NCBI RefSeq assembly: GCF_028640845.1
Contig: NC_080541.1
Coordinates: 34,129,935 to 34,193,934 of the forward strand
Length of the DNA stretch: 64,000 bases
DNA from: Ahaetulla prasina
Lineage: Eukaryota > Chordata > Lepidosauria > Squamata > Colubridae
Reading direction: 5' to 3'
A program made the translations under genes and the position numbers. A model generated the notes under the pieces. It saw nothing but the letters and a program-made list of their open reading frames with translations, was not told the DNA's origin and ran no database searches. Positions 11,658 to 23,334 of the stretch are shown piece by piece (position 1 is the stretch's first letter; every line of letters starts with the position of its first letter).

Positions 11658-12383
11658 GTCTTTCTTTCTAGAGTACTCAGCTTAACCTTGGAACCAATCT
11701 ATGATCAACACAGATCTGGGCATTTGTGATGAAACTGAACGCTACAGCGTGAAAAAGATGGCAAGAAATCCAGCCTTTAAACTTTGCATAGAAATTTCTT
11801 TTCCATTTTAGTTTATTGTTTCTGTCAGTGAGCTGCCCCGTTCAATATGCCCTTCTGAATTGGCTTATTCTCCTGAAATGAATGGTACCCATTCAGAATC
11901 TGATGATAAGGTTTCTCGCTACTTTTTAGTGGAAAGCTTATAAAACTGAACTGAAATGCGTGCTATTTAAGACATAAGAGAAAACCCTAAAAAGTCCCTC
12001 TAAAAACTGGAGAAAAACCGTCGGAATTAATTTGCAATATGAGCACATAACCCAGTTGAAAATGCTGATATATCTTCCAGCAGAAGCACTTCTTATGCAA
12101 TGGAAGATCTGCATCACAGAAGAAAGGGGAGGTTATTTTCAGGGATTCCTCTTTCCCCACAGTACTGCCCATGCTGAACCCCAGGACCCACCAAAACACC
12201 AAACTCCAGAATAGACTTTGGCCTACAGAAAACTTCAAAGGAGAAATTTAGATCCCCAAAAGTGTTCCCAATTCTCTTCTAATCAGCCTAGCAGCATTGT
12301 GGAAAGTGAAGTCCACCAGATCAATAGCCCATGAGACTGGGGGAGGTTTTTTTAAAAGGATTTTGTAGTTGAAACTGAAAACC
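11658..12383. other. Non-coding stretch
   Basis: No repeat recognised. Overlapping 60-83 codon open frames around 11987-12238 on both strands are probably chance. Confidence 0.45.
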
Positions 12384-12655
12384 TAGGTGGCTCAGTGGCT
12401 AAGACCGTGAGCTTGTCAATCAAAAGGTTGGCAGTTCAGAGGTTCAAATCCCTAGTGCCGCATAATGGGGTGAGCTCCTGTTACTTGTCCCAGCTTCTGC
12501 CAACCTAGCAGTTCGAAAGCACGTAAAAAATGCAAGTAGAAAAAATAGGAACCACCTTTGCTGGGAAGGTAACAGCATTCTGTGCACCTTTGGCATTTAG
12601 TCATGCTGGCCACATGACCACAGAGACGTCTTCAGACAGTGTTGGCTCTTTCCTC
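12384..12655 (+). mobile_element. Sauria-type SINE, 3' end missing
   Basis: The tRNA-like head (GGTGGCTCAGTGGCTAAG, then GGTTCAAATCCCTAGTGCCG) and most of the body are present. The final third, including the ACCTTT tail, is absent where the CR1 3' end begins. The missing piece is not visible on the far side of the CR1, so a simple insertion does not explain it. Confidence 0.8.
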
Positions 12656-13113
12656 CCATTGAGATTTTTTATTTATTTATTTATTTATTATTTAAATTTA
12701 TATACCGCCCTATCTCCCAAAGGACTCAGGGCGGTTCACAGGCATATAAAACATCAATATACAAAATTAAAATAATCTTTAAAAAACTTATTCCAATGCC
12801 CTATCATTAAAAATAGAAATATAAATATTAAAAATCAATTTAAAACCCCTATAAAATTTAAAATCTAAGCCAGTCCTGCACAGATGAATAAATGTGTCTT
12901 GAGCTCGCGACGGAAGGTTCGAAGGTCCGGAAGTTGACGGAGTCCTGGGGGGAGCTCGTTCCAGAGGCGGGAGCCCCCACAGAAGGCCCTTCCCTGGGCG
13001 CCGCCAGACGACACTGCCTAGCTGACGGCACCCTGAGGAGTCCCTCCTGTGAGAGCGCACGGGTCGGTGAGAGGTATCTGGTCGCAGTAGGCGGTCCCGT
13101 GAATAACCCGGCC

Positions 13114-13400
13114 CTATGCCATGGGCGCTTTAAAGGTGGTCACCAAAACCTTGAAGCGCACCGGAAGGCCACAGGTAGCCAGTGCAGCCTGCGCAGGATG
13201 GGTGTTATCACGGGAGCCACGAGGGCTCCATCTATCACCAGCGCAGCCGCATTCTGGACTAACTGTAGCCTCCGGATGCCCTTCAAGGGAGCCCCATGTA
13301 GAGGCGTTGCAGTAATCCAGGCGAGGCGTCACGGGCGTGGTGACCGTGCATAGGGCCTCCCGGTCCAGAAAGGCGCAACTGGCGCACCAGGCGAACCTGG
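13114..13400 (-). pseudogene. CR1 ORF2 C-terminal (thumb) fragment
   Basis: TPRLDYCNASTWGSLEGH and GLPVRFKVLVTTFKA are hallmarks of the CR1 C-terminus (family form: LDYCNALYxGLP...LPVRFRIxFKVLVLTFKAL). Frame changes separate it from the RT core. Confidence 0.85.
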
Positions 13401-13437
13401 TAGAACGCTCTCCTGGAGGCGGCCGTCAAATGATCTT

Positions 13438-14353
13438 CTAGAGACAGCCGTTCATCCAGGAGGCGCCTAAGTTGCGCACCCTCTCCATCGGGGCCAGTGA
13501 CTCGCCACCGATGGTCAGCCGCGGATTTAGCTGACTGTGCGGGATGCGGCATCCACAGCCACTCTGTCTTGGAGGATTGAGCTTGAGCCTGTTTCTCCCC
13601 ATCCAGACCCGTCGGCCTCCAGACACCGGGACAGCACTTGATAACCGTTGGGGTGGTCCGGTGTGAAAATACAGCTGGGTGTCATCCGCATACAGCTGGT
13701 ACTTCACACCGAAACCACTGATGATCTCACCCAGCGGCTTCATGTAGATGTTAAACAGAAGGGGCGAGAGAATCGACCCCTGTGGCCACCCACAAGTGAG
13801 GCGCCTCGGGGCCGACCTCTGCCCCCCTGTCAACACCGACTGCGACCGGTCGGAGAGATAGGAGGAGAACCACCGATAAGCGGTGCCTCCACTCCCAATC
13901 CCTCCAACCGGCGCAGCAGGATACCATGGTCGATGGTATCGAAAGCCGCTGAGAGGTCTAATAGGACCAGGGCAGAGGAACAACCCCTATCCTGGCCCTC
14001 CAGAGATCATCCACCAACGCGACCAAAGCCGTCTCCGTGCTGTAACCGGGTCGGAAACCGGACTGGAACGGGTCTAGATAGACAGTTTCATCCAGGTGCA
14101 AGGAAACTGATATGCCACCATACTCTCTACAACCTTCGCCACGGGCGAAGGTTGGAGACCGACGATAATTACCTAAAACAGCGGGTCAGGAAGGCTTCTT
14201 GAGGAGGGCCTCACCACCGCCTCTTTCAAGGCGGCCGGAAAGACACCCTCCACCAAAGAAGCGCTCGTAATCGCCTGGAGCCAGCCTCGTGTCACCTCCT
14301 GCGTGGCCAGCACCAACCAGGAGGGCACGGGTCCAGTAAACATGTGGTGGCAT
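13438..14353 (-). pseudogene. CR1 reverse transcriptase core, frameshifted
   Basis: Minus-strand motifs run from finger fragments (FPAALKEAVVRP near 14220-14270) through the [15 protein letters not shown] and GSILSPLLFNIYMKPLGE blocks to the catalytic box QLYADDTQLYFH (13680-13705). The Y-A-D-D core is intact, but frames change several times, so no full domain can be translated. Non-LTR reverse transcriptases copy RNA at a nicked target. Confidence 0.88.
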
Positions 14354-15063
14354 TCAGCCTCCCCAACAACCTGTCCATGTCCTCGGGAGCGACAGGGTCA
14401 AACTCATCCCATACAATGTCACCAAGACCACCCTCAGACGTCTCACTTGGTCCAAACCATCCCGAAGCTGAACGATTTTATCGTATAGATAACCGTTAAA
14501 CTCCTCAGCACGTCCCTGCAACGGGTCATCCCGCTCCCCCTGATGTAGGAGGGGGCGGGTCACCCGAAACAGGGCGGCTGGGCGGTTATCTGCCGATGCA
14601 ATGAGGGAGGAGGCGTAGGTACGCCTCGCTTCCCTCATTGCCACTAGGTAAGCCCTAGTATAGGACTTCACTAGTGTCCGATCAGCTTCTGAACGGCTAG
14701 ACCTCCAGGAACTCTCTAGGCGTCTTCTCCGGCGCTTCATCCCTCTCAGCTCCTCGGAGAACCAAGGAGCTGGTTGGGACCTGCGCCGGGTCAGAGGCCG
14801 CAAAGGCACGACCGGTCTAAGGCCCCGCGGCCCGTTCCCAGGCCGCAACAAGTTCCTCAGCCGAGCCGTGAGCCAGACCCTCAGGAAATGGCCCAAGCTC
14901 CGTCCGGAACCCCTCCGGGTCCATCAGGCGCCTGGGACGGAACCAACGTGTCGGCTCCGTCTCCCTGCGGTGGTGAATGGCGGTCAGAAAGTCCAGACGA
15001 AGAAGAGTGATCTGACCATGACAAAGGTTCAATGACTATTTCCTTTAAGTCCAGATCTCTCAA
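14354..15063 (-). pseudogene. CR1 ORF2 linker region, frameshifted
   Basis: Two overlapping minus-strand frames carry parts of the segment between endonuclease and reverse transcriptase: PEGLAHGSAEELVAAWERA in one, and PAPWFSEELRGMKRRRRRLE with ARRTYASSLIASADNRPAAL in the other. Both are typical CR1 linker text. The change of frame near 14850 shows an indel. Confidence 0.8.
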
Positions 15064-15083
15064 CCACTGACCAGAGACAAAAA

Positions 15084-15545
15084 TCAGGTCCAGAGTGCCA
15101 CCCCAACGTGAGTAGGGCCATCAACTACTTGGGTCAGGTCCAAGGCCGTCATGGAAGCCATGAACTCCCGAGCTACCGTCGATGACGAGCCGGACGATGG
15201 CAAGTTAAAGTCCCCCACGACTAAAAGTCTGGGGGTCTCAACTGCCACCCCAGCAAGCACCTCCAGGAGCTCGGGCAGGGCAGCTGTCACGTAGCAAGGA
15301 GCCAGGTACGCGACCAGCAAGCCCATCTGACATCTATGACCCCATCTCACAAAGAGGGATTCGCACCCGGCAATCTGAGGTACAGTGGTCTCCCTCGGCT
15401 CTAGACTCTCTCTAATCACAACCGCCACCCCACCACCCCTACCCTGGCCCCTCGGCTGATGAAATGCTCGGAAACCCGGTGGGCACATCTGAACAAGGGC
15501 ACATCTGAACAAGGGGCACGCCCCCTTCTGGGCCCAACCAGGTCT
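15084..15545 (-). pseudogene. CR1 AP-endonuclease domain, C-terminal part
   Basis: Minus-strand frame with GRGGGVAVVIRESL, LLVVGDFNLPSSG (near 15195-15230) and DGPTHVG. The GDFN and THxxG boxes are typical of the exonuclease/endonuclease/phosphatase fold that nicks target DNA in CR1. The N-terminal catalytic residues are missing because the element is truncated here. The residues before about GRGGG look like non-CR1 or scrambled sequence. Confidence 0.85.
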
Positions 15546-16108
15546 CCAACCAGATGATAGCAGAAAGAACATGAAATGTTTTTATGCAGAACAATTTGAC
15601 ACAAACAATGCTTCTTCCAAATAGCAGCATTTTTCTTGTATGCAAAGTCAACTTAAACAATTGCTGTAATAAATTTCCTTTCTTTGGAAACTGCTGCTGA
15701 TGCTGCACTGTCTCTCAATCAAAAACCATGACAAAGGAAAGGCTACAAATCAAATGCGTCCAATTCTTCTCAGTCACTTACCATATTGTTTCATTTGTCT
15801 TCTTTCTTATCCAGCAGGTGGTATTTGTTTCCAAAATTATTTATTACTCGCGACACACGGCAAGCTAGCATTACATCTCCATCTTAGTTCATGGATGATT
15901 TTACTTTTGCTTAACAGTTATGGTCCTTACAAACCTGGTCTTGGGCAGAAAGTTTGCATAAAAACTGTATGCAGCTCCTTCTTATCCCCATTTTTACAGC
16001 TCTGGAATCTTCTCCAAAACCTTCTGTCCCATTCTAAAATCATGAAAGGAGGGTCCTGCTTTCTTCTTCAAGCTCCAAAGGATGAGAGTTTTCATCACAA
16101 CACAATTG
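15546..16108. other. Non-coding stretch
   Basis: No recognised element. The 139-codon frame at 15700-16119 has no domain, no codon signature and runs into a hAT terminus; I treat it as chance. Confidence 0.5.
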
Positions 16109-16116
16109 CTCTGGAA

Positions 16117-16457
16117 TAGTGGAGAAATCCAAATTTTTTTACTACCGGTTCTGTGGGTGTGGCTTGGTGGGCCTGACTTGGTGGGCATGGCAGGAGAAGG
16201 ATACTGCAAAATCCCCATTCCCTCCCCACTCCTGGGGAAAGAATATTGCAAAATCTCCATTCCCACCCAACTCCAGGGGAAGGATACTGCAAAATCCCCA
16301 TTTCCTCCCCACTACTGGGGGAAGGAAATTGCAAAATCTCCATTCCCACCCCATTCTGGGGCCAGCCAGAAGTGGTATTTGCCGGTTTTCTGAACTACTC
16401 AAAATTTCTACTATCGGTTCTCCAGAACCTGTCAGAACCTGCTGGATTTCACCCCTG
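16117..16457 (+). mobile_element. hAT family A element with four internal repeats
   Basis: Left end TAGTGGAGAAATCC (C to T at base 1) and right end GGATTTCACCCCTG. A perfect 8-bp TSD, ctctggaa, lies at 16109-16116 and 16458-16465. Inside are four head-to-tail copies of the roughly 41-bp unit GGAGAAGGATACTGCAAAAT...CCACTCCTG. Open frames here on both strands are repeat artefacts. Confidence 0.92.
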
Positions 16458-16465
16458 CTCTGGAA

Positions 16466-17224
16466 GCAAACAAACAGTGTACTGGTGAACCTTATTGTTA
16501 AATAAATTAAAAAGGCAGGCTGAGATATGTGATACAAGTTAGAGATACTATAATACTAAACGGTGCTTCATCAAAACTACCTGTTAAATGTTGCAATCAC
16601 ATAAAATAAAAGTCATATTTGGTTATTCATTCTTAAAACTGTAGTGGGAATGGCTGCTGCTTAGCAAGATTTGTTTGGTGAAATAGAAAATGTAGAGGAG
16701 GGAATAAAGAACCCCCATCTACACACATGAAGTTTTGGGGCTGTGGTCAATATTTTTCCTTCTTGATTTTTCTCATAGCCAAAGCATAATAAATGTAATT
16801 ACTGGTTGAGCAAGACTCAGTGTAGTTGTCCAATGCCAATGAAATTAACTTAATGGCTAATGTAATGAATATATCAATTAATTTCTTATTCTAGCAGCTT
16901 GTGACTGTTGGTAACATGATGAATGAATAAGTTGTGGAAATTAATTGTTGCACATGTAATTTTGTGAGTATAACAATGTAGGCTAAAAATTCTTTCTTTC
17001 TCTCTCTCTTTCTGCCCTAGGGTCAATCCACTTACTTCACTCTATTAATTTTAGTGAAACTCATTTTTATTGTATTCTGATGCACTAGGCCAGAATTTAC
17101 TCATTTGCCTTACCTCAAAATCTTTTCATACCAAAGTGATGGGATGCTTTCCCCACCCCCACTCTGGGACAGGACTTTATTGTCTTTTTTGTTATTTGGA
17201 CCTCTGAGGGCTTCAATGATTTGT
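16466..17224. other. Non-coding stretch
   Basis: Nothing recognised; a pyrimidine run (TTTCTTTCTCTCTCTCTTTC) lies at about 16993-17012. Confidence 0.5.
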
Positions 17225-17420
17225 CAAGAGTCCCCAACCCCTGGTCCGTGGCCTGGCACAGGTCTGTGGCCTGCCAGGAACTGGGCTGCACAAATGAGTG
17301 AAGCCCCATCCACTCATGCATGGGATCCAAGACAGCATGCAAAAGCATGCCTCCTCCCCAGGCCATAGAAAAACTCTCCACAGAACCGGTCCGTGATGCT
17401 CAAAAGGTTGGGAGCCACTG
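17225..17420. mobile_element. Probable hAT element (singleton H)
   Basis: Ends CAAGAGTCCCCAACCCCTGG and AAGGTTGGGAGCCACTG pair imperfectly, and the interior CTGGTCCGTGGCCTGG and GAACTGGGCTGCACA match a widespread vertebrate hAT type. No TSD remains. Confidence 0.65.
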
Positions 17421-19261
17421 GTCTAGTGGCACAGTGATATCAGTAGGTATAGGATTGGAAATTTTTCAGTCAACTTTTTCCTCCTTGAGCATTTGAGGAA
17501 GGCTTATAGCAGAAAACGATGTGGAAAATCATAGTGGTAATAAGGAGTAATCTTATTTGGTTGTGTAAAAATAATGAAAAATAGAAAGCGGATTTTGCTT
17601 CTTTTGGAATAAAATGTGGAATGTGATTCATTTCTCAGCACCCTGAATTAAAAAAAGAAGTGATTTTTTTTGGTGGGAGGAATATATACAGTACATATGA
17701 AGTTTATCTGTGGATTTTGAAAATATTTTTGAATAATGCTGAAAAATCTCATAAAAGTGGCATGGAAACAAAGAGGCATGTCAAGTCCTAATTTAGAAAG
17801 CTTTTTACTGAATTCAGAGATTAATTCTCCCATAAATGTGTTGAGGGCAATTCTCCACTTAAATGAAAATGAAAACTGAGAAGAATGTATACATTCGTCT
17901 CCTTCAAATATGTGTCTGTGAATAAAATTCAGATCTGTTTCCTTTCGTGCTGTTAATTTGTACGTTTGATCCCATCTGGAAGTACTAAACTATATATCTG
18001 ATTTCAAGAGTCTCAAAAACAGGATGTGTTTGATGAATTAGAAACCAATAATCTCTGTGTAAATGAAGATGAATGGAAGAAAACGTTCACAGATTAAAAT
18101 GTATAATGAAATAATTATAATCTATAATAAAACCATTATGCTGTATAAAGTAACCTGAGGCTGATTATATATTGAGTGAAGAAACTAGATGGAACAACAA
18201 TTAAAAGTTTAATTGGATTAACTAAGATACCCAACAATGCTTTGTTCATATAGGGTGGTACTAGTAATGTAAGAGCTTTGCTGAACCATTTATTGCAGCT
18301 TCTAGTTGCTAGTAGTGGTTTACTTTCCCCTTTTCTTAGACATTATGAGATTGAGACATCAAAGAGAAAGCATGGTAATGTTTCTAAAACTGAGTTTGTA
18401 TATTCTTTAAAAGTCATTGCAGTGCAAAAAGAACATATGGAAGTAAGTCCCACTGGGGATTATAGCCTAAATCTAAAAAAAGTAGTAGCAATGCATCTTC
18501 TTCCAGACGTCCTTCCACCCTCCTTTACCCTTTGCCTTTCTGGTTGGGGTTAATGCAATTCAGAGCAACATCATTTAGAGAGCGTGCATTATCATTTTCT
18601 GCTCCAGGTAATTCAGAAGACTTTCATTCCTAACCCAAGAAATACATAAAAGAAGGTATTATTGAAGAGGTAGAAAGAATAGTGACTTAGTATTTCATAT
18701 GATATAGACTTGCTGTCTCTTCTGTGGCTCTGAAATTGTTTTCCTGTGAAATATGCATGCAAATTTAATTCTTACCACTACAAGACCATTATATCTTTTA
18801 GACATATATTTTCTTTTCACTTTTTTATTGAATAGTACAGTTTTCTTGTGGTAACTTTTATTGACCACATTAGTCAAAATGGTTCATGAAGCTATCCTAT
18901 TCCCTGCCCCTCCCCATGATTAAACCTGATGGATGGGTGATATTGAAAAGAGAGAGAGAAAGACAGAGAAATTGGAAGTTACTCACTTGCAATGTGTTTG
19001 AATGGAATGCTTTTATAATACTTGCTCTAAACTGCTCAGAACTGCAATGGATAGCTGGGCATGTAAAGTTTAATTGAAATAATGAAAGTATATAGAACAG
19101 GATGCACTCTTTTAGGTCTGAGATAGGCATTTGTCTGGGCATCTGACCCCAGTGCTGTATTTTGGCCCCTGACACTCCATTGTGGCCCTTGGCACTCACT
19201 TTGTGGCATTCACAAATTCACAAATCTTTATTACTTTATAGATCTTACAGATCTTACAAAT
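17421..19261. other. AT-rich non-coding stretch with a spacer-like segment
   Basis: No repeat family recognised in about 1.8 kb. The 37 bp at 18573-18609 match the spacer between the paired MITEs at 54348-54384 at 32 of 37 positions without gaps. The 91-codon frame at 18278-18553 has no domain. Confidence 0.5.
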
Positions 19262-20095
19262 CTTCATTACCTTACAGATGACCCCCACCCAGTCAAAGAC
19301 CTTGGAGTCTTCATATCCAATGACCTAAGTGCTAAAGCCCACTCCAACTAAATCGCAAAAAAGACATTAAGAGTTGTTAACCTAATCTTACGTAGCTTCT
19401 TCTCCAGAAACACTACACTACTAACCAGAGCTTATAAAACATTTGCTAGAGTAATTCTTGAATACAGCTAGCCTGTCTGGAACCCTCACCACATTTCAGA
19501 CATCAATACAATTGAACGTGTCCAGAAATATTTTACAAGAAGAGTTCTCCACTCCTCTGAATATAACAAAATACCTTATGCCACCAGACTTGAAATCTTG
19601 GGTTTAGAAAACTTAGAACTCCACTGCCTTTGACAGCACCTATGTTTAACTCATAGAATCATCTATTGCAATGTCCTTCCTGTTGAGGATTACTTCAGCT
19701 TCAATCACAACAATACAAGAGCAAACAATAGATTTAAACTTAATGTTAACTGCTTCAATCTTGATTGCAGAAAATATGACTTCAGTAACAGAGTTATTAA
19801 TGCTTGGAACACACTACCAGACTCTGTGGTATCTACTCAAAGTCCCCAAAGCTTTAACCAAAAACTGTCTACTGTTGACCTCACCCCATTCCTAAGAGGT
19901 CTTTAAGGGGTGTGCATAAGAGCACAAACATGCCTACCGTTCCTGTCCTACTGTTTCCTTTCATTATATCCAATTTATATAGTTATTATATACTTATATT
20001 CATATATATGCTTATATGTTATATAGTTACTTCATCCTTATGCTTATATATACTGTTGTGACAAAATAAAATAAAATAAAATAAAATCTACAGTA
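19262..20095 (+). mobile_element. LINE fragment, RT C-terminus and 3' tail
   Basis: Begins in the LINE ORF at LTDDPHPVKDLGVFIS, continues through RSFFSRNTTLLTRAYKTFAR and ends LSTVDLTPFLRGL stop (near 19905), then a UTR and an (AAAAT)n tail at 20069-20087. At least two in-frame stops are present (the SNYIAKK block reads SN-stop-IAKK). It is the intact-order reference for the split copy at 23335-25170. Confidence 0.88.
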
Positions 20096-21024
20096 TGCAG
20101 CCCTGGGCTGTAAAAATTGCCCATCCTGTTTTCAGATCCACACTTCCACAATTACAGTCTGTTGGCTGCATTTTGGCATGACCTATTTGGTGGCAATAAA
20201 AAAAGTATAGCGCATGATGTATTATTACTTAATAGAAAACAAACAAAATTATGAAAAGTATTAACCAAGATGATCCCATCAGGATCTTTAAGCATATGTA
20301 AGAAGGATACTAATTATTTCTCAAACACTGTATATACAAAGGGTTATAAACCGATGGCTGAGGCAAGATACAGAAATGCTCTCAGCTCAGTTCAAATACT
20401 CTGTCTTGACTAATATTATTAAGCTATGGAATGGAACCACAGTCAACCATATGCTAAATGCCATAAACAGGGCAGACCTGTCAAGGCCAGGCTAGTAGGG
20501 AAGGCAGGCGAAAATAAATTCTTCTGAAAGGATAACATGCCTCCCACCATGAAGAAACGAGGACGGACAGCCAGGGGCAGTTTATTGCCCAATGATTGAC
20601 ACATGTCCTGATCTAAGACAACAGGGGGAGCTGAGCCATCTCTCTCTGTCAACTCGATTGGGCTGAATCAGACCCTTCAGTTGAGGCTGCATTGCAGCAC
20701 AAGGACTTAATAAGCTTAATATGCTTAAGAAGAATGTTGACTTATTCATTTGAGCAAATGACGAATGCTTCTATCATGGAAAGGGCTATGTGGTACTCTA
20801 TACATTAATCCATAACCATTGGGTTGCTAGGAGAGATGCTTCCTTCCTGCCCATCACATAGTTCAGCTGTAAGCAACTCTTTGTCCAAAGCATGATTTCC
20901 CAGCAAAGTCCATCATTTTTAAAGTCCAGTTATAAAATATCTTCCAAGTTCTATTAAAAGTATTGGTAATTCTGTTCCACCACCCCTGCCCCACACATTG
21001 AATAGCACGATTCCCAAGAAATTG
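20096..21024. other. Non-coding stretch
   Basis: Nothing recognised. One 69-codon minus-strand frame near 20443-20652 looks random. Confidence 0.5.
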
Positions 21025-21391
21025 TATTTATTTATACATTGCTCCCAGAAAAATTAGCCCATCATGGTTTACAACATTTACAGACAATTAAAACTTTCAT
21101 TAACAGAAAAAAATAATGGTAGGTAGCCACCAATACATCACGAAGGAAGGAAATGGCTGTATATAAAATTGTGTTTTCAAATCGCATTTAAAAGTGAACA
21201 GAGAAAAATAAAGGATAGGGAGGCAACTCCATAACATTGGGGTTGCTGTATAGGAAGTTTTTCAGTGAAATTCTTCCCATACAGGGTCCCTGGAAGGCAC
21301 CCTTGAGCATTGTTGAATGGGTCTGAGTGGGTAGTTGCTCTTTTAGGTAGAAAGGTCCCAAGCCATAACAAACACCGAAAAAGTTTTAAAG

Positions 21392-22283
21392 CAGGGGTAG
21401 TCAACCTTTTTAGAAGGGTGGCTCAGGGGCTAAGACAGCTGAACTTGTTGATTGAAAGGTCGGCAGCTCGGCGGTTCAAATCCCTAGTGCTGCCATGTAA
21501 TGGGGTGAGTTCCCGTTACTAGTCCCAGCTTCTGCCAACCTAGCAGTTTCGAAAGCACGTAAAAAATGCAAGTAGAAAAAATAGGGACCACCTTTGGTGG
21601 GAAGGTAACAGCTTCCATGTGCCTTTGGCGTTGAGTCATGCCAGCCACATGACCACGGAGAGGTCTTTGGACAGCGCTGGCTCTTCAGCTTTGAAACGGA
21701 GATGAGCACCGCCCCCTACAATCGGGAACGACTAGCACGTAAGTGTGAGGGGAACCTTTACCTTTACCTTTAGTCAACCTTTTTATACCTACCTCCCACT
21801 TTTGTATCTCTGTTAGTAGTAACATTTTCTAACCGCCCACCGGTTCCACAGTAATGCGCCGTGTATCATCGTCTGTGCATGCCTCTTGCGCATCGTGGAT
21901 TGGGTTTGGGGGGGGCGCCGGCTACCAGTTCTGCTTTTTCTGTTACAGCTGGGTGGTGTAGGGGGAGATGCATGAGCAATTCTCGGACAAGGCTTTTTTG
22001 TTTGCAGTTGCACTACAGTGCCATTTAGTTTCACTTACGTAACATGAACTAAACTTATGCACGGGCGATACAAATAGTATATTTTCAGAAATTTAAATTG
22101 TCATGGGGAACTTTATAAAAACCTAATGAAAATGTTTTTAAATAATGCTATGAATTTTTTTTTAAAAAGTCAATTAAATTAAAAAAAAGGAAAGTGCTTC
22201 AGTATCGGACAAAACCCCTACCACCCACCATGAAAGCTGGAATGCCCACTAGTGGGCGGTAGGGACCAGGTTGACTACCACTG
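21392..22283. mobile_element. hAT element (singleton F), interrupted by a SINE
   Basis: Ends CAGGGGTAGTCAACCTTT and CAGGTTGACTACCACTG pair. A perfect 8-bp TSD, ttttaaag, lies at 21384-21391 and 22284-22291. After removing the SINE and its TSD, about 520 bp remain. The right subterminus CCCACTAGTGGGCGGTAGGG is GC-rich; there is no transposase ORF. Confidence 0.93.
21414..21771 (+). mobile_element. Sauria-type SINE with perfect target duplication
   Basis: Near-complete SINE with tRNA head (GGGTGGCTCAGGGGCTAAG, GGTTCAAATCCCTAG) and tail ACCTTTACCTTTACCTTT. The hAT left end is duplicated on both sides: agtcaaccttttta at 21399-21412 and 21772-21785, a long TSD as expected from LINE-driven insertion. 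It is the cleanest SINE in the window. Confidence 0.93.
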
Positions 22284-22645
22284 TTTTAAAGGAAGACTTT
22301 GAATTTGGCTCAGAAAACAATGGGTAACCAGTGAAATTGAGCAAGGAATGGAATCATATGTCCTCAATGAGAAATACTCAACAGAAGTTTGGCTGTCATA
22401 TTATGGATCTGCTATAGCTTTGGAGTTCCCTTCAAAGGCATCTCCACATAAAAGCACAAGACAATCATCTATTCAAGAAGTAACCTGAGTGTGGTTCAAA
22501 GAAGTGAGGTCAGTCTTATCCAAGAAGCATCAACCCTGGTAAGCAGTTGCATCACACAGACAGAAATGTACACACATCACTGTTCTCACCTGAGCCCTCA
22601 GAGAAGGAATCAGATCCAGGAGCATCCCAAGGTGTTGTCTGTTCT

Positions 22646-23334
22646 TTTAGAAGAACATTTGAAACATTTATTCTTAAAATAAAATAGAAATAGAAATAAA
22701 GACAATGGGAAAAACGGAGAAGAAACAGGATAGAGGAGACAGAATGAGGGATGGGGGAATTAAAAAAAAAAAGAAACAAAAAACAGTGACTTCCAACTTT
22801 TTTTTGGTACAGTAAGATACTTAGAGAAGTTATAATATCAACTTTAGTTATATCTAATAGTAACAACTAGCCATTTCTATAACAATAACCCACTTTCAGT
22901 TTTTCTCTTTTATTCAGAAAGTCCAGAAGTGGTTTTTAAGTAACCATAAAATTATGTACATTTGAAATCAAAGGGTTTTGAATAATCTGACTTGGGGACA
23001 AGAATGTTAGTTTCTTTTAATCCTAATTGGAAACATGAGATTCATTTATATTAGTTTATTGTTATGCATCTTGAATATTATTCTCTTCTCTTTCTTCTTC
23101 TTCTATAGACTAATTCTTTTCCTAAATAAACCAATGGCTGAAATAAGTTCGAGTAAAGTGGAAGCCAATGGAGTGGAATATGATCAACCAGGTTTACCAA
23201 TGAATTTTCAAGCCAATTTCCTAATTTTGTTTATTTTTTTCAGGCTAATTTCACAGGCTTATTTCCTATTTCTTTCAAGACCCTCATTTTTGTTGAGGGG
23301 CTTTCATGTAAATGAAATTTTACCTACCTTGATC
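22646..23334. other. AT-rich non-coding stretch
   Basis: No element recognised; A-rich and T-rich runs only. Confidence 0.5.

Larger units (their letters stand above)
12667..15545 (-). mobile_element. CR1 LINE, long 5'-truncated copy
   Basis: On the minus strand the order is endonuclease, linker, reverse transcriptase, thumb, then a 3' UTR with AGGGCGGTATATAAATTT and a (TAAA)n end, the usual layout of squamate CR1. It is much more GC- and CpG-rich than its surroundings. Blocks fall in different frames because of small indels, but catalytic motifs are still readable, so the insertion is fairly young. The 5' end is cut inside the endonuclease domain; ORF1 and the start of ORF2 are missing. I found no clear TSD. 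Confidence 0.93.
21025..22645 (-). mobile_element. Old CR1/L3-type LINE fragment, interrupted
   Basis: On the plus strand the left part begins TTTATTTATACATTGCTCCC and the right part contains GGGTAACCAGTGAAATTGAG and TTCAAAGGCATCTCCACATA. In reverse these match the CR1 C-terminus and 3' UTR order seen at 12667-13300 (there GGTAGCCAGTGCAGCCTGCG and TTCAAGGGAGCCCCATGTAG). It is strongly decayed and split by the hAT element at 21392-22283. Confidence 0.65.

Noticed and set aside
13648..14202. A 184-codon plus-strand open frame
   Set aside because: It is the antisense shadow of the CR1 reverse transcriptase, open because the DNA is GC-rich.
15700..16119. A 139-codon plus-strand frame
   Set aside because: No domain or splice context, and composition is like the flanking non-coding DNA.
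16082..16537. Several overlapping frames of 80-131 codons on both strands
   Set aside because: All arise from the four 41-bp repeats of a family A hAT element.
21416..21490. tRNA-like A and B boxes
   Set aside because: They belong to the Sauria-type SINE head, not a functional tRNA: no cloverleaf with a proper anticodon arm is apparent.
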